Positions 1 to 14,933 of a DNA stretch of 36,935 bases are shown one piece after another. The stretch lies in assembly GCA_030066735.1 (NCBI GenBank), contig JASJBB010000040.1, positions 1-36,935 of the forward strand, given 5' to 3'. The position numbers and the translations under genes are program-made. How positions within the stretch are numbered: the first letter of the stretch is position 1; each line of letters opens with the position of its first letter. The stretch is from Woeseiaceae bacterium. Lineage in GTDB: Bacteria; Pseudomonadota; Gammaproteobacteria; Steroidobacterales; Woeseiaceae. Under the pieces are notes generated by a model. It was not told where the DNA came from, ran no database searches, and saw only the letters and a program-made list of their open reading frames with translations.

Positions 1-2755
<2,755 letters not shown>

Positions 2756-3079
2756 TCAGACGGCGCGAGTGTGCCTTTGCAGGACCTCGAAGACTTTTGC
2801 GTTGGGGCAGAAGTCGTTGCCGCCCGTTTCCTGGCCTTCCAGCCAGCGCTCGCAGACGCCCTCTGAACGGCACGTGCGGCAGCGCTGGCGAACCTCCCGC
2901 ATGATGGTCGGGATTTCATTGGTGTTGGCGATCGACGGGTCGAGGCCAACCGATTCGAGCATGCTGCGCATGCGCCGCTCGGAGCCGTTAGCAAGGTAGG
3001 CGCGAAAGCCGAGTACGACAAACACGGCAATAACGGCCATTGCGATGCCGACGAAGCCTTGGATGACTGGCAGTTCCAT
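2756..3079 (-). CDS. Small membrane-anchored cysteine-rich protein (DUF6455-like)
   Basis: A 107-aa protein with one N-terminal transmembrane helix (about residues 5-25, VIQGFVGIAMAVIAVFVVLG) and a soluble part with a four-cysteine pattern: CRTC, then C..WL, then DFCPN. The 'MRSMLESVGLDP...RC..C....C..WL....DFCPN' layout matches what I recall as DUF6455. The function is unknown; the cysteines could bind a metal or form disulfides. The start is the ATG at 3079, not the upstream GTG at 3109, because a perfect AGGAGG lies 6 nt before it (3086-3091). A possible -10 (TATAGT) lies at 3108-3113 on this strand. The gene is probably transcribed alone. Confidence 0.8.
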   Translation of the reverse strand: MELPVIQGFVGIAMAVIAVFVVLGFRAYLANGSERRMRSMLESVGLDPSIANTNEIPTIMREVRQRCRTCRSEGVCERWLEGQETGGNDFCPNAKVFEVLQRHTRAV

Positions 3080-3085
3080 GGGTCG

Positions 3086-3091
3086 CCTCCT
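3086..3091 (-). promoter_or_regulatory. Strong Shine-Dalgarno site AGGAGG
   Basis: AGGAGG on the minus strand, 6 nt upstream of the ATG at 3079. It fixes the start of the small Cys-rich protein and rules out the longer 117-aa version. Confidence 0.8.
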
Positions 3092-3154
3092 GTAGAGACT
3101 CTTTACCACTATAGGCCTGTGCCAGCGGCGGCGAACTAGGTAATTTCCGACGCC

Positions 3155-5344
3155 TTAGTCGAACACGTCAAATATGTGGCTGTACTTCACGATGAACTCG
3201 CGGCCGGTCGGTGGCGCCCCCACGGCGCGCTCGTCCACTTCGTTGTAGACCAGGAACAGCCCCGAGTTTGCGGATTGCAGCCATGAGAACCGGATGTTGG
3301 TTCCGATCGTGTCGGCGAGTTCGTTGTACTGCACCAGCGCCTGCAGCTGGATCTTCGGGGAGAACGAGTAGGACAACCGGAGGCGGGCGAGATGCGCCGT
3401 GAAGTCACCGCCGGGCAGGTCAAAGTCGTTGTACCGGAAATTGAGCGATGCGCGGAATGTCTCGCCGCGGCGGTAAGTCACCCATTGCGAAATCGACGCC
3501 CGGTCGCCGCCGAAGCGGCCGCCGACCGTGGCATCGAATCCGTAGCTCAGGGGGCGCGACTCGTCCGTCTCGCCGCGCAGCACGAACTCCGTGTGATCGT
3601 AGGTATCTGCCGGGACGACGACGCCCTCGACGATCTCGAAGTCCTCGATAACGCCATCGCGCGTGAAGTTGACGGCCGGGCCGAACTCGGCGCTCGAACG
3701 CAATTCGACGGGCAGGTGCAGGTGGATGAGGCCCGACTCCTGGAAGCCGTCCGGCTTCCAGAAACCCCGGTACGCGACGTGCGGTCGCATCTGCAACACG
3801 CGCTGCCACGCCTCGTTGCGCACATTGCGCAGGATGATGGCTTCAAACTTGCGATAGTCGGTGCGTGACAGGAATCCGAGTTCCGGGTTGAAGTTCGCCT
3901 CGATCTCGTTGTAGTGCGTGTCGATCTGCCAGTCGGGCGAATTGTAGACGGCCACGACGCCGTAACCCCTGTCCTTGTCGTCGAGGCCCGGCGTGTCCGT
4001 TCTTGCGAGCCATCCTGACACGGTCAGGTTATCGCCGATGCCCCAGCGGCCGTCGAGGCCGTACACGCGATTGCGATCGTCGGGTTTCGCGACCAGGTAG
4101 CTGCCGTCACCGTTGCGATCGGTATAGATCGCCCCGATCGACGAGCGATTGGGCAGCTCCTGGCTGATGCGGGCGACCGTGAACCGGTTTTGCGGCGCAA
4201 CCGCGTCGACGGCATCGGTCTGCATGTGCAGCAGTCCCACATTGGTCGACGAGCCCAGCTTGCCGGACAGGCGCACACCGCCGTCGACCGGAATGACCTC
4301 GCCGTCGTCGCTGATGCCGATGCGCCGGCTGAAGAACAACTCGACTTCCTGCGGCCGCCCGACCAGGAAGAGGCCGGCATTCTCGAGGAAGAACGGCCGC
4401 TTTTCCGGGAAGAACAGGTTGAATCGATCGAGGTTGACCTGCTGTTCGTCAACCTCCACCTGCGCGAAATCAGTGTTGTACGTGGCATCCAGCGTCAGGC
4501 TGGGCGTGACCGAGTACTTGAGGTCGAGGCCGAATTCGGTGTCGGTCTCGGTGCCGTCGAGCCCGCCGCCGCGTTGCGCGCTGCCAAGTCCGTACGGCGT
4601 CAGCTGCAGGTTGCGCGATGAGGGCGGGTTGACGCCGCGCAGCGTGCCGGCTTCCGAAACCCGGTACAGGTTGCGGCTGCGGTCGAGCGGCGCCCAGTAT
4701 GCAATTTCGTTGTTGCGGCGGATGTTGCGCTGGAAGTTGATGCCCCAGTCCTGCGGCTGGCTGCGGCCGAAGCGCAGCGAACGAAACGGGATTTCGAATT
4801 CGGCGCTCCAGCCGTAGTCCGCGATCCTGGTCTCGACCCGCCAGGTCGTGTCCCAGCTCAGGTTGATGCCGCCTCCGCCAAAGGTCCGGTTGGCTCCCGC
4901 GCCCTCCTTGATAACCTGGCCGTCGTACTCGATGCCGGCCGCGTTGGTGCCGAACACGAAGCCGTTCTGCCGGTCGAGCATGCCGTCGATGATGAACAGA
5001 AAAGCGTCGCTGTCGTCCAGGCTGGTGTCGCGGCGGCTGTCGTTGACGATAATGCCGGCGGGGTCGTCGTCGTAGGCGACGACGCCCACGTACAGGTTGG
5101 CGCCCGAGAAGCCGATGTACACCTCGGTGCGCTGTGATGCGGGCAGCCCTTCGTCGGGCTGAACCTGCCAGAACCCGGTGGCCGGCGCCACGCCGGTCCA
5201 GGCCGGGTCGCCCAGCACGTTGCCGTCCACGACGGGCGCTGACTCGAGGGCGTGCGCGCTCATCTCCGGACGCACGGGCGGCGGATTGTCAGCAAATGCC
5301 GTTGCGCTCGCGAGGAGCGCCGCGATTGTCAGCGCAATTCTCAA
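3155..5344 (-). CDS. DUF5916-type outer-membrane protein with CBM9-like domain
   Basis: A secreted or outer-membrane protein of 729 aa. The likely start is a TTG at 5344, giving a clean signal peptide (about residues 1-17, ending ATAFA before DNPPP). The frame is open to 5539, but that extension would run into galK and carries no signal peptide. After the signal come a CBM9-like beta-sandwich (about residues 35-190; APVVDGNVLGDPAWTG, TEVYIGFSGANLYVGV, DDSDAFLFIIDG) and a long region rich in alternating beta-strands, typical of the DUF5916 family and consistent with an outer-membrane barrel. Known members often sit beside carbohydrate or peptide utilisation genes, but no reaction is established. 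It is divergent from galK with 96 bp between starts, so shared control with galactose use is plausible. A candidate operator lies just upstream. Confidence 0.88.
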   Translation of the reverse strand: MRIALTIAALLASATAFADNPPPVRPEMSAHALESAPVVDGNVLGDPAWTGVAPATGFWQVQPDEGLPASQRTEVYIGFSGANLYVGVVAYDDDPAGIIVNDSRRDTSLDDSDAFLFIIDGMLDRQNGFVFGTNAAGIEYDGQVIKEGAGANRTFGGGGINLSWDTTWRVETRIADYGWSAEFEIPFRSLRFGRSQPQDWGINFQRNIRRNNEIAYWAPLDRSRNLYRVSEAGTLRGVNPPSSRNLQLTPYGLGSAQRGGGLDGTETDTEFGLDLKYSVTPSLTLDATYNTDFAQVEVDEQQVNLDRFNLFFPEKRPFFLENAGLFLVGRPQEVELFFSRRIGISDDGEVIPVDGGVRLSGKLGSSTNVGLLHMQTDAVDAVAPQNRFTVARISQELPNRSSIGAIYTDRNGDGSYLVAKPDDRNRVYGLDGRWGIGDNLTVSGWLARTDTPGLDDKDRGYGVVAVYNSPDWQIDTHYNEIEANFNPELGFLSRTDYRKFEAIILRNVRNEAWQRVLQMRPHVAYRGFWKPDGFQESGLIHLHLPVELRSSAEFGPAVNFTRDGVIEDFEIVEGVVVPADTYDHTEFVLRGETDESRPLSYGFDATVGGRFGGDRASISQWVTYRRGETFRASLNFRYNDFDLPGGDFTAHLARLRLSYSFSPKIQLQALVQYNELADTIGTNIRFSWLQSANSGLFLVYNEVDERAVGAPPTGREFIVKYSHIFDVFD

Positions 5345-5353
5345 GGGAATTTC

Positions 5354-5371
5354 TTGAACCGGATGGTTTAA
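5354..5371. promoter_or_regulatory. Candidate operator palindrome between DUF5916 gene and galK
   Basis: The inverted repeat TTGAACC-N4-GGTTTAA (6 of 7 positions match across the arms) lies in the 96-bp divergent gap. It sits 10 bp upstream of the DUF5916 TTG start and 14 bp before the putative galK -35. The shape resembles LacI-family operators, but no regulator gene lies in the window, so the factor is unknown. Confidence 0.4.
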
Positions 5372-5384
5372 TTGTAGCGTACGA

Positions 5385-5413
5385 TTACGGCCTGCGATGA
5401 ATATGTCTATAAG
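5385..5413 (+). promoter_or_regulatory. Putative promoter of the galK operon
   Basis: The -10 candidate TATAAG (5408-5413, 5 of 6 consensus) is 17 bp after a weak -35 TTACGG (5385-5390). It ends 27 bp before the galK ATG. The weak -35 would fit activator or repressor control. No strong Shine-Dalgarno precedes galK. Confidence 0.4.
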
Positions 5414-5440
5414 TACAAACAACCGCGAATAACAGCCTGC

Positions 5441-6543
5441 ATGTCTCTTGTCGTCCAAGCGCCTGCGCGCGTCAACGTCATCGGTGAGCATACCGACTAC
5501 AACGATGGCCTCGTCCTGCCGACGACCACGGCATTGCATACCCGGGTTCGTGCGCGCCGGCGGCTGGATCGCATCGTCGACGTAACGACCCGCACACTGG
5601 ACGACAGCCGCACGTTCAATCTCGACGCACTGGAGCCGGCGGCCGAATCGAGCTGGATCAACTATGTCATCGGCGTTGCCGCGATGCTGGCCGATTCGGG
5701 CATCGCATTGCGGGGCGCCTCGCTGGAGATAGACAGCGAAATACCGCTCGGCGCGGGACTGAGTTCATCGGCGTCGCTCGAGCTCGGCGTGGCGCTCGCC
5801 CTGCTGGGAATTGCGGAGCAGGCGGTCGAGCCCGCCGAGTTGGCGCGGCTGTGCCAGCGGGCCGAGCATCAGTTTGCGGGCCTGCAATGCGGCATCATGG
5901 ACCAGTACGCAATCGCGTGCGCGCGCCGCGGACACGCCGTTCTGATCGACTGCCGGTCGCTGCAGACGGAGCAGGTCGCCATCCCCGGGAGCGTTGCTTT
6001 GTTGCTTGTCGACAGCGGCGTGCGCCACCAGCTTCCAGACGGCGACTACAACAACCGCACCGAGGAGTGCCGGCAAGCGCTTGCCCGGCTTGCGGACCGC
6101 GTCCCGGCGCTGACGTCGTTGCGCGACCTCGGCCCCGAGGCGCTCGAGGAGCACAAGTCGCACCTGGGCGACACGCTGTACCGGCGCTGCCGGCATGTCG
6201 TGACCGAGAACGGGCGCGTCCAGCAAGCCGTCGCCGCGATGCGCGACGGCGACACCGCGAAGCTCGGGGCGCTCATCAGCGCGAGTCACGCGAGCCTGCG
6301 CGACGATTACGAGGTGAGCTGCAAGGAAGTCGACGAACTCGTCGTCATCAGCGATCGCTGCCCGGGCGCGCTCGGCTCGCGCCAGGTCGGCGGCGGGTTC
6401 GGCGGCTGTGTGCTCGTGCTGGTCGACGCGAGGGAGGCCGCGGCGGCCGCAGGCCGGATTGCGTCGGAGTACACTCGGTACGCCGGGGCGACGCCGTGGA
6501 CGCACATCGTGCAGGCGACGGACCCCGCGAAGGAGATCGACTC

Positions 6544-6547
<4 letters not shown>
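5441..6547 (+). CDS. galK: Galactokinase
   Basis: Phosphorylates alpha-D-galactose to galactose-1-phosphate with ATP, the first step of the Leloir pathway, in the cytoplasm. The 368-aa GHMP kinase shows all three family motifs: the sugar-binding GEHTDYNDG (residues 15-23), the ATP-binding PLGAGLSSSASLE (about 102-114) and the C-terminal VGGGFGGCVLVLV. CGIMDQ (150-155) carries the expected catalytic Asp. It is slightly shorter than E. coli GalK (382 aa) because the N-terminus is trimmed. It is the first gene of the galK-galT-lacZ-symporter operon. Its TAG (6545-6547) overlaps the proposed galT start. Confidence 0.97.
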
Positions 6548-10724
<4,177 letters not shown>

Positions 10725-10729
10725 CGAAA

Positions 10730-12292
10730 ATGCACCTGAGTTCACTGGATCTGGCAGTTGTTGTTATCTACGCGGTCATGCTCTTGTTTATCGCGCAGTG
10801 GGTGTCGCGTGAAAAAGCAGGTCACAAGAAGGATACGCAGGACTACTTCCTCGCGGGTCGTGCGTTGCCGTGGTGGGCGATCGGCGCGTCGCTGATCGCT
10901 GCGAATATTTCGGCCGAGCAGATCATCGGGATGTCGGGTTCGGCGTTCGTAATGGGCGTGGCGATCGCGTCCTACGAGTGGATGGCCGCATTGACGCTCG
11001 TGATCGTCGGCAAGTACCTGCTGCCGGTATTCCTGAAGTACAAGATCTACACGATGCCGCAGTTCCTCGAGCAGCGCTATGACCATCGAGTGCGCATGGT
11101 GCTCGCGGTGTTCTGGCTCGGGGTGTACGTCTTCGTCAACCTGACGTCGATCATCTGGCTCGGCGCACTCGCGATCAACACCATCACCGGGCTGGATATG
11201 ACGTACGCGATGTTGCTGCTCGCAGCATTCGCGGCCGGTTACTCGCTGTATGGCGGGCTCAAGGCTGTGGCGCTGACCGACATCATCCAGGTTGTCTTGC
11301 TGGTATTCGGTGGCCTGATGATCGCGTATATCTCGATGAACCAGATCTCGGGCGGACAAGGCGTCATTGCAGGCTTTGCGATGGTGCTCGAGCAAGCGCC
11401 CGAAAAGTTCGACATGATCCTGTCCAAGGACAGCCCGCACTACGTTCACTTGCCCGGCATCTCGGTGCTCGTGGGCGGCATGTGGATCATGAACCTGTCG
11501 TACTGGGGCTTCAACCAGTACATCATCCAGCGTGCGCTCGCCGCGAAGAGCACCGCCGAGGCGCAGAAGGGCATCGTTTTCGCGGCATTCCTCAAGCTTC
11601 TGATGCCGGTTCTCGTGGTGCTGCCCGGCATCGCAGCCGTGATCCTCGCGCCGGATCTCTCTACGCCTGACAAGGCATACCCTGAGGTCATGAAACTGTT
11701 GCCAGCGGGGATCATGGGGCTCGTCTTCGCGGCACTGATCGCGGCGATCGTGTCGTCGCTGGCATCAATGATGAACAGTATCTCGACGATCTTCACGATG
11801 GATGTGTTCAAGCATTACGTCGACCGTTCGGAGCAGCAGCTCGTGACGGTCGGGCGAATCGCCAGTTTCTCTGCGCTCGTCATCGCCGTCATCGTCGCGC
11901 GGCCACTGCTCGGCAACTTCGACCAGGCGTTCCAGTACATCCAGGAGTTCACGGGCTTTTTCACGCCGGGCATCGTTGCGATCTTCCTGCTGGCGATTTT
12001 CTGGAAGAAGACCACGGCATCCGGCGCACTTGCTGCAGCAATCGGTTCGGCCGCGTTTTCGGTGGGTGCGAAGCTCTGGTGGCCTTCGTTGCCGTTCATC
12101 GACCGGGTGGGGCTGGCGTTCGTGCTGTGCGTTGCGCTCGGCATGATCGTTTCCTGGGTTGGCGGCGGTGGCCGCGATCACCCTAACGCAATCGAGTACA
12201 GCGAAGTCGACACATCGACAAGCCCGGCCTACAACTGGGCGTCCGTCGTCATCGTCCTGATTCTGACGGGCCTGTACGCCGCATGGTGGTAG
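10730..12292 (+). CDS. Sodium:galactose/glucose symporter (SSS family, vSGLT-like)
   Basis: An inner-membrane transporter of the solute:sodium symporter family, 520 aa with about 13-14 hydrophobic helices. Characteristic segments are DYFLAGRALPWWAIGASLIA (about residues 40-59), NISAEQIIGMSGSAFVMGV, YDHRVRMVLA and YWGFNQYIIQRALAAKS, all shared with sugar-transporting members such as Vibrio vSGLT. It begins 5 nt after the lacZ stop, preceded by a GGGGAGATAACGAAA leader that carries a usable ribosome site. As last gene of the galactose operon, its substrate is most likely galactose released by the surface-anchored beta-galactosidase; glucose uptake is also possible. Confidence 0.93.
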   Translation: MHLSSLDLAVVVIYAVMLLFIAQWVSREKAGHKKDTQDYFLAGRALPWWAIGASLIAANISAEQIIGMSGSAFVMGVAIASYEWMAALTLVIVGKYLLPVFLKYKIYTMPQFLEQRYDHRVRMVLAVFWLGVYVFVNLTSIIWLGALAINTITGLDMTYAMLLLAAFAAGYSLYGGLKAVALTDIIQVVLLVFGGLMIAYISMNQISGGQGVIAGFAMVLEQAPEKFDMILSKDSPHYVHLPGISVLVGGMWIMNLSYWGFNQYIIQRALAAKSTAEAQKGIVFAAFLKLLMPVLVVLPGIAAVILAPDLSTPDKAYPEVMKLLPAGIMGLVFAALIAAIVSSLASMMNSISTIFTMDVFKHYVDRSEQQLVTVGRIASFSALVIAVIVARPLLGNFDQAFQYIQEFTGFFTPGIVAIFLLAIFWKKTTASGALAAAIGSAAFSVGAKLWWPSLPFIDRVGLAFVLCVALGMIVSWVGGGGRDHPNAIEYSEVDTSTSPAYNWASVVIVLILTGLYAAWW

Positions 12293-12295
12293 TCT

Positions 12296-12342
12296 CCTGC
12301 TATACGAGCAGGCGGCTGGCGGCCGGGAATTCGAATTTCCGG
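12296..12342. promoter_or_regulatory. Two inverted repeats after the galactose operon
   Basis: A CCTGCT-ATACG-AGCAGG hairpin (12296-12312) is followed by a near-perfect 20-bp palindrome CCGGGAATTCGAATTTCCGG (12323-12342, one G/T pair). Neither has a T-tract, so a classic rho-independent terminator is unlikely. The second could be an operator for the cytochrome gene, whose ATG is 50 bp further on. Confidence 0.4.
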
Positions 12343-12392
12343 ATGGAACGGATTGGGGGCATACTGTCTATTCGGTAAGGAGGGCCATTGCG

Positions 12393-13013
12393 ATGAGAAT
12401 CTGTAGCGTTACCCTGGTGTGCATGTTCCTTGCCGGCTGCGCGGCGGAAACGACGACCGAACGGCCCGAAGACCCGATGCAAGACTACGAAGAGGTCGCT
12501 GCAACCAGGATCCTCGACGCGCCCGAGCCGGTGCCCGGCAGCTTTGCGCCGGATAACCTGGTGCAGGTGAAACGCGGCGAGTACCTGGTCGAACTGCTGG
12601 GCTGCGGCTCCTGCCACACCGACGGCGCGCTCGAAGGCGTACCGGACTTCGACAAGGCGCTGGCGGGTTCCAGCATCGGCATCGCATTCTCCAACCCGAT
12701 GGGGAACCGCTACCCGGGCATCGTGTTCCCGCCGAACCTGACACCCGACCCGGACACCGGGCTGGGCGGCTGGAGTGACCGGCAGATTGCGAACGCGGTT
12801 CGTTACGGGGCCGGCCGTCATGCCGGTCGCCGGATCGTCATCATGCCGTGGCAGGGATACGCCAAGATGACCGACCAGGACGTGAAGGCGATCGTCGCCT
12901 ACCTGCGCAGCATACCGCCGGTTCGACACAAGGTGCCCGACGAGGTCATTCCCGGGCAGGATACCGACGATCCGTTCGTCTACTTCGGCGTGTACCGGAA
13001 CCGCGACAACTAG
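12393..13013 (+). CDS. Lipoprotein class I cytochrome c, single heme
   Basis: A 206-aa predicted lipoprotein (lipobox LAGC, residues 13-16) with one heme-attachment motif CGSCH (residues 71-75) and a likely Met axial ligand in VIMPWQGYAKM (about residue 150). The segment between them has the GIVFPPNLTPD and LGGWSDRQIANAVRYG pattern of the cytochrome c subunits that accompany alcohol and aldehyde dehydrogenases. No dehydrogenase partner lies nearby, so its electron donor is unknown. The start is supported by AAGGAGGG about 9 nt before the ATG. It converges on the small secreted gene, and the two genes share the palindrome CTAG as stop codons on opposite strands. Confidence 0.9.
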   Translation: MRICSVTLVCMFLAGCAAETTTERPEDPMQDYEEVAATRILDAPEPVPGSFAPDNLVQVKRGEYLVELLGCGSCHTDGALEGVPDFDKALAGSSIGIAFSNPMGNRYPGIVFPPNLTPDPDTGLGGWSDRQIANAVRYGAGRHAGRRIVIMPWQGYAKMTDQDVKAIVAYLRSIPPVRHKVPDEVIPGQDTDDPFVYFGVYRNRDN

Positions 13014-13405
13014 TCCGCCACGGCGAGCAGCCGCTCGAGAATGTCGACGGGCAGCTCGCCCGCATGCAGCGATATCAGCAAGATCGCATCGGTGCTCAGG
13101 TCGCTGACCGGGTAAATGTAGCCGTGCAACCAGTTGATGCTCTGGTCGACGGTCACGTGACCCAGGTCGCTGGCTTCTTCGTTGAAGCCGTAAAAGCAAA
13201 TCGAGTTACCGCGCGCCCGCAGTTTCACGGGTGTGCCGGCCTCCATCAGCGCATACAGTTGCAGGTCGCTGCCGTCAGCGGCCTCTACCTGCCACGTGTA
13301 CCAACCGTCCCCGGCCGGCACCCGAAAGTCGGCGCCGTGGCTCTCGCTGCCAATGATTGCCGCGGCCAACAGGGCGATCAGCAATAACCTGGCCGAAGTC
13401 TTCAC
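13010..13405 (-). CDS. Small secreted protein of unknown function
   Basis: A 131-aa protein with an N-terminal signal peptide (about residues 1-24, LLLIALLAAAIIGSESHGA) and a mature domain of about 105 aa that looks all-beta (WYTWQVEAADGSDLQLYALM, GNSICFYGF). I do not recognise a family. The start is a GTG that overlaps the stop of the HEAT-repeat gene by GTGA, making this the fourth and last gene of the ECF sigma operon. A role with the HEAT-repeat protein outside the inner membrane is inferred only from this coupling. Confidence 0.75.
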   Translation of the reverse strand: MKTSARLLLIALLAAAIIGSESHGADFRVPAGDGWYTWQVEAADGSDLQLYALMEAGTPVKLRARGNSICFYGFNEEASDLGHVTVDQSINWLHGYIYPVSDLSTDAILLISLHAGELPVDILERLLAVAD

Positions 13406-14226
13406 AGCCCGCCCTCCAGGGCGGCATCGATCACCTCGAGGACGAGGTCGCTATTCATGATGGCGAGCATTTGCAGCAGGTCGCGTTTCTCGTTGATGTC
13501 GGTGCTCTCGCGGTAGAGTTCGAGCACGCCTTCGTCATAACCCGAAATCAGCATGCCTTCGAGCGCCGCCTCGCGAATATCGTCGGTCTCGGCGCCCCGG
13601 TAGATCTCCATGAGCGTCTGATTGACATCGTCCCCGCCCGCGATGCCGAGCGCCTGGATCAGTTCCTCGGTGTAGCCGCTGGTTTCACTCAGTGACCGCA
13701 GCTCCGCCGTGGCGCCCATTGCGCCGAGCATTTCGACTGCGGCCTCGAATTCGCTGGCATTGGCCGCATTGCTGGCGATGGCGTAGACGGCAGCGGCGTC
13801 CCCGGCAATCAGGTAGGCCTCTAGCACCGCGTTGCGCAGATCTTCGTCGCCGTCGCTGTACAGCGCCCCCAGTCCGGCCATTGCTTCCGGATCACCATTG
13901 ATGCCGATCATGCGCACGGCTTCGGCGCTGAGCTCCGGGTCGCCGCTTCGCGCCACCTCGAGAAGCTTGTTGCGCGCCTCGGGCATTTCGATCTGGCTGA
14001 GAACGAACAGTGCGGCTTCCTTGACCTCACTCGTATTCTCGGCATCCAGCACTTTGGTTGCGAGGGGCAGGGCGCGTTCCGGTGGCGCGGCTATCAGCGC
14101 TTCGAGCGCCGCGATCTTGAGAACATCGTTCGGATCCTCGGCATCGCTGACGGCATCCTGGGCGCGTGCAACGCCGAGCGTCAATGTGGCAATGACGGCA
14201 ATGAAAAGTAGTTTGCGAGTCTTCAT
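13402..14226 (-). CDS. Secreted HEAT-repeat protein
   Basis: A 274-aa protein with a signal peptide (cleavage likely after VARA, about residue 22), then a solenoid of short helical repeats spaced about 30 residues apart. Recurrent units such as 'A.EALI.A.', 'VKEAALFVLSQIEMPEARNK', 'AVRMIGINGDPEAM', 'RNAVLEAYLIAGD' and 'IREAALEGMLISGYDE' are HEAT/PBS-lyase-like. Such scaffolds bind other proteins; no catalytic residue is evident. It is third gene of the ECF operon, overlapping the anti-sigma stop by ATGA and followed by the small secreted gene. It may sense or assemble an envelope component monitored by the sigma/anti-sigma pair; this is inference. Confidence 0.85.
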   Translation of the reverse strand: MKTRKLLFIAVIATLTLGVARAQDAVSDAEDPNDVLKIAALEALIAAPPERALPLATKVLDAENTSEVKEAALFVLSQIEMPEARNKLLEVARSGDPELSAEAVRMIGINGDPEAMAGLGALYSDGDEDLRNAVLEAYLIAGDAAAVYAIASNAANASEFEAAVEMLGAMGATAELRSLSETSGYTEELIQALGIAGGDDVNQTLMEIYRGAETDDIREAALEGMLISGYDEGVLELYRESTDINEKRDLLQMLAIMNSDLVLEVIDAALEGGL

Positions 14227-14933
14227 GTCTGAATTCCTGTTTGTGCGGTGCCTGTCTCGTTCGATGTGCCGCGGGACAATTTGGTTAGCATCACGTTGAG
14301 TTCGAACGCGAGCTTGGCGCGCAGGGCCTCGGCATCGGCATCCGACAGGTCCTCCTGCGCGAGGCGGACGAGGACCGGTTCGAACGCGCGCAGGACCCGC
14401 GCAAGGTCATCGGCCTGGTTCTGCTCGGCGGCCCGCTCGAACAGCCGGTTCTGGTTGATGATCTGCATGACCAGCGCCGTGCGATCGGCGGCGGAGCCGA
14501 TGGGCAGCGCAGCGAGCTGGTCCTGCGTGTCCCGGAAATGCACCTGGATGCCGCGCTCGAACGCGGACGATGCGGGCGCCAAACCGCCCACCGGCGGTTG
14601 TACGGGTTCCCGAACCACGAATACGGCGAGCACCAGCGCGGCGGCCGCCGCCACGCCCCAGGCAAAGGACATCGGGTTGAACGACCGCGGTGCTGGCCGG
14701 CGCGCGTCCGCGGCTGCATCCGGTGCGCTCGCGATAGCCGCGTGCCAGCGCTCGACCGCCTGGGCCGGCGCCGGCGGAATGCCGGCGTCGGTCAGCGCAT
14801 TCATTTCGGCACACAGCGCCTCATACTGCGTGGCGACAGCCGGGTCGGACGCCAGGGCGGCTTCGACGTCACGGCGCTCGTCCTCGGTCAGGCCATCGTT
14901 GTAGTAGTAGAGAATCAGGGTGTCTTCATTCAT
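14223..14933 (-). CDS. Anti-sigma factor, single-pass membrane protein
   Basis: A 236-aa protein with an N-terminal cytoplasmic helical part (LILYYYNDGLTEDERRDVEA, the 'L..Y.....L.......E..L' pattern of zinc-less anti-sigma domains), one transmembrane helix (about residues 91-108, FAWGVAAAAALVLAVFVV) and a periplasmic tail containing a predicted coiled region. It directly follows the ECF sigma gene with an ATGA overlap, the usual arrangement for a sigma and its membrane-bound inhibitor. No HxxxCxxC zinc motif is present. It should hold the sigma factor inactive until an envelope signal arrives. Confidence 0.85.
   Translation of the reverse strand: MNEDTLILYYYNDGLTEDERRDVEAALASDPAVATQYEALCAEMNALTDAGIPPAPAQAVERWHAAIASAPDAAADARRPAPRSFNPMSFAWGVAAAAALVLAVFVVREPVQPPVGGLAPASSAFERGIQVHFRDTQDQLAALPIGSAADRTALVMQIINQNRLFERAAEQNQADDLARVLRAFEPVLVRLAQEDLSDADAEALRAKLAFELNVMLTKLSRGTSNETGTAQTGIQT

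Noticed and set aside
5851-6495. N-terminal extension of the galT frame inside galK
   Set aside because: Arg/Pro-rich shadow of galK in another frame; GalT homology begins only after 6544.
12300-13199. 299-aa minus-strand open frame over the cytochrome c gene
   Set aside because: The plus-strand frame carries a lipobox, CxxCH and a strong ribosome site; the minus frame shows no motif and overlaps a second real gene.
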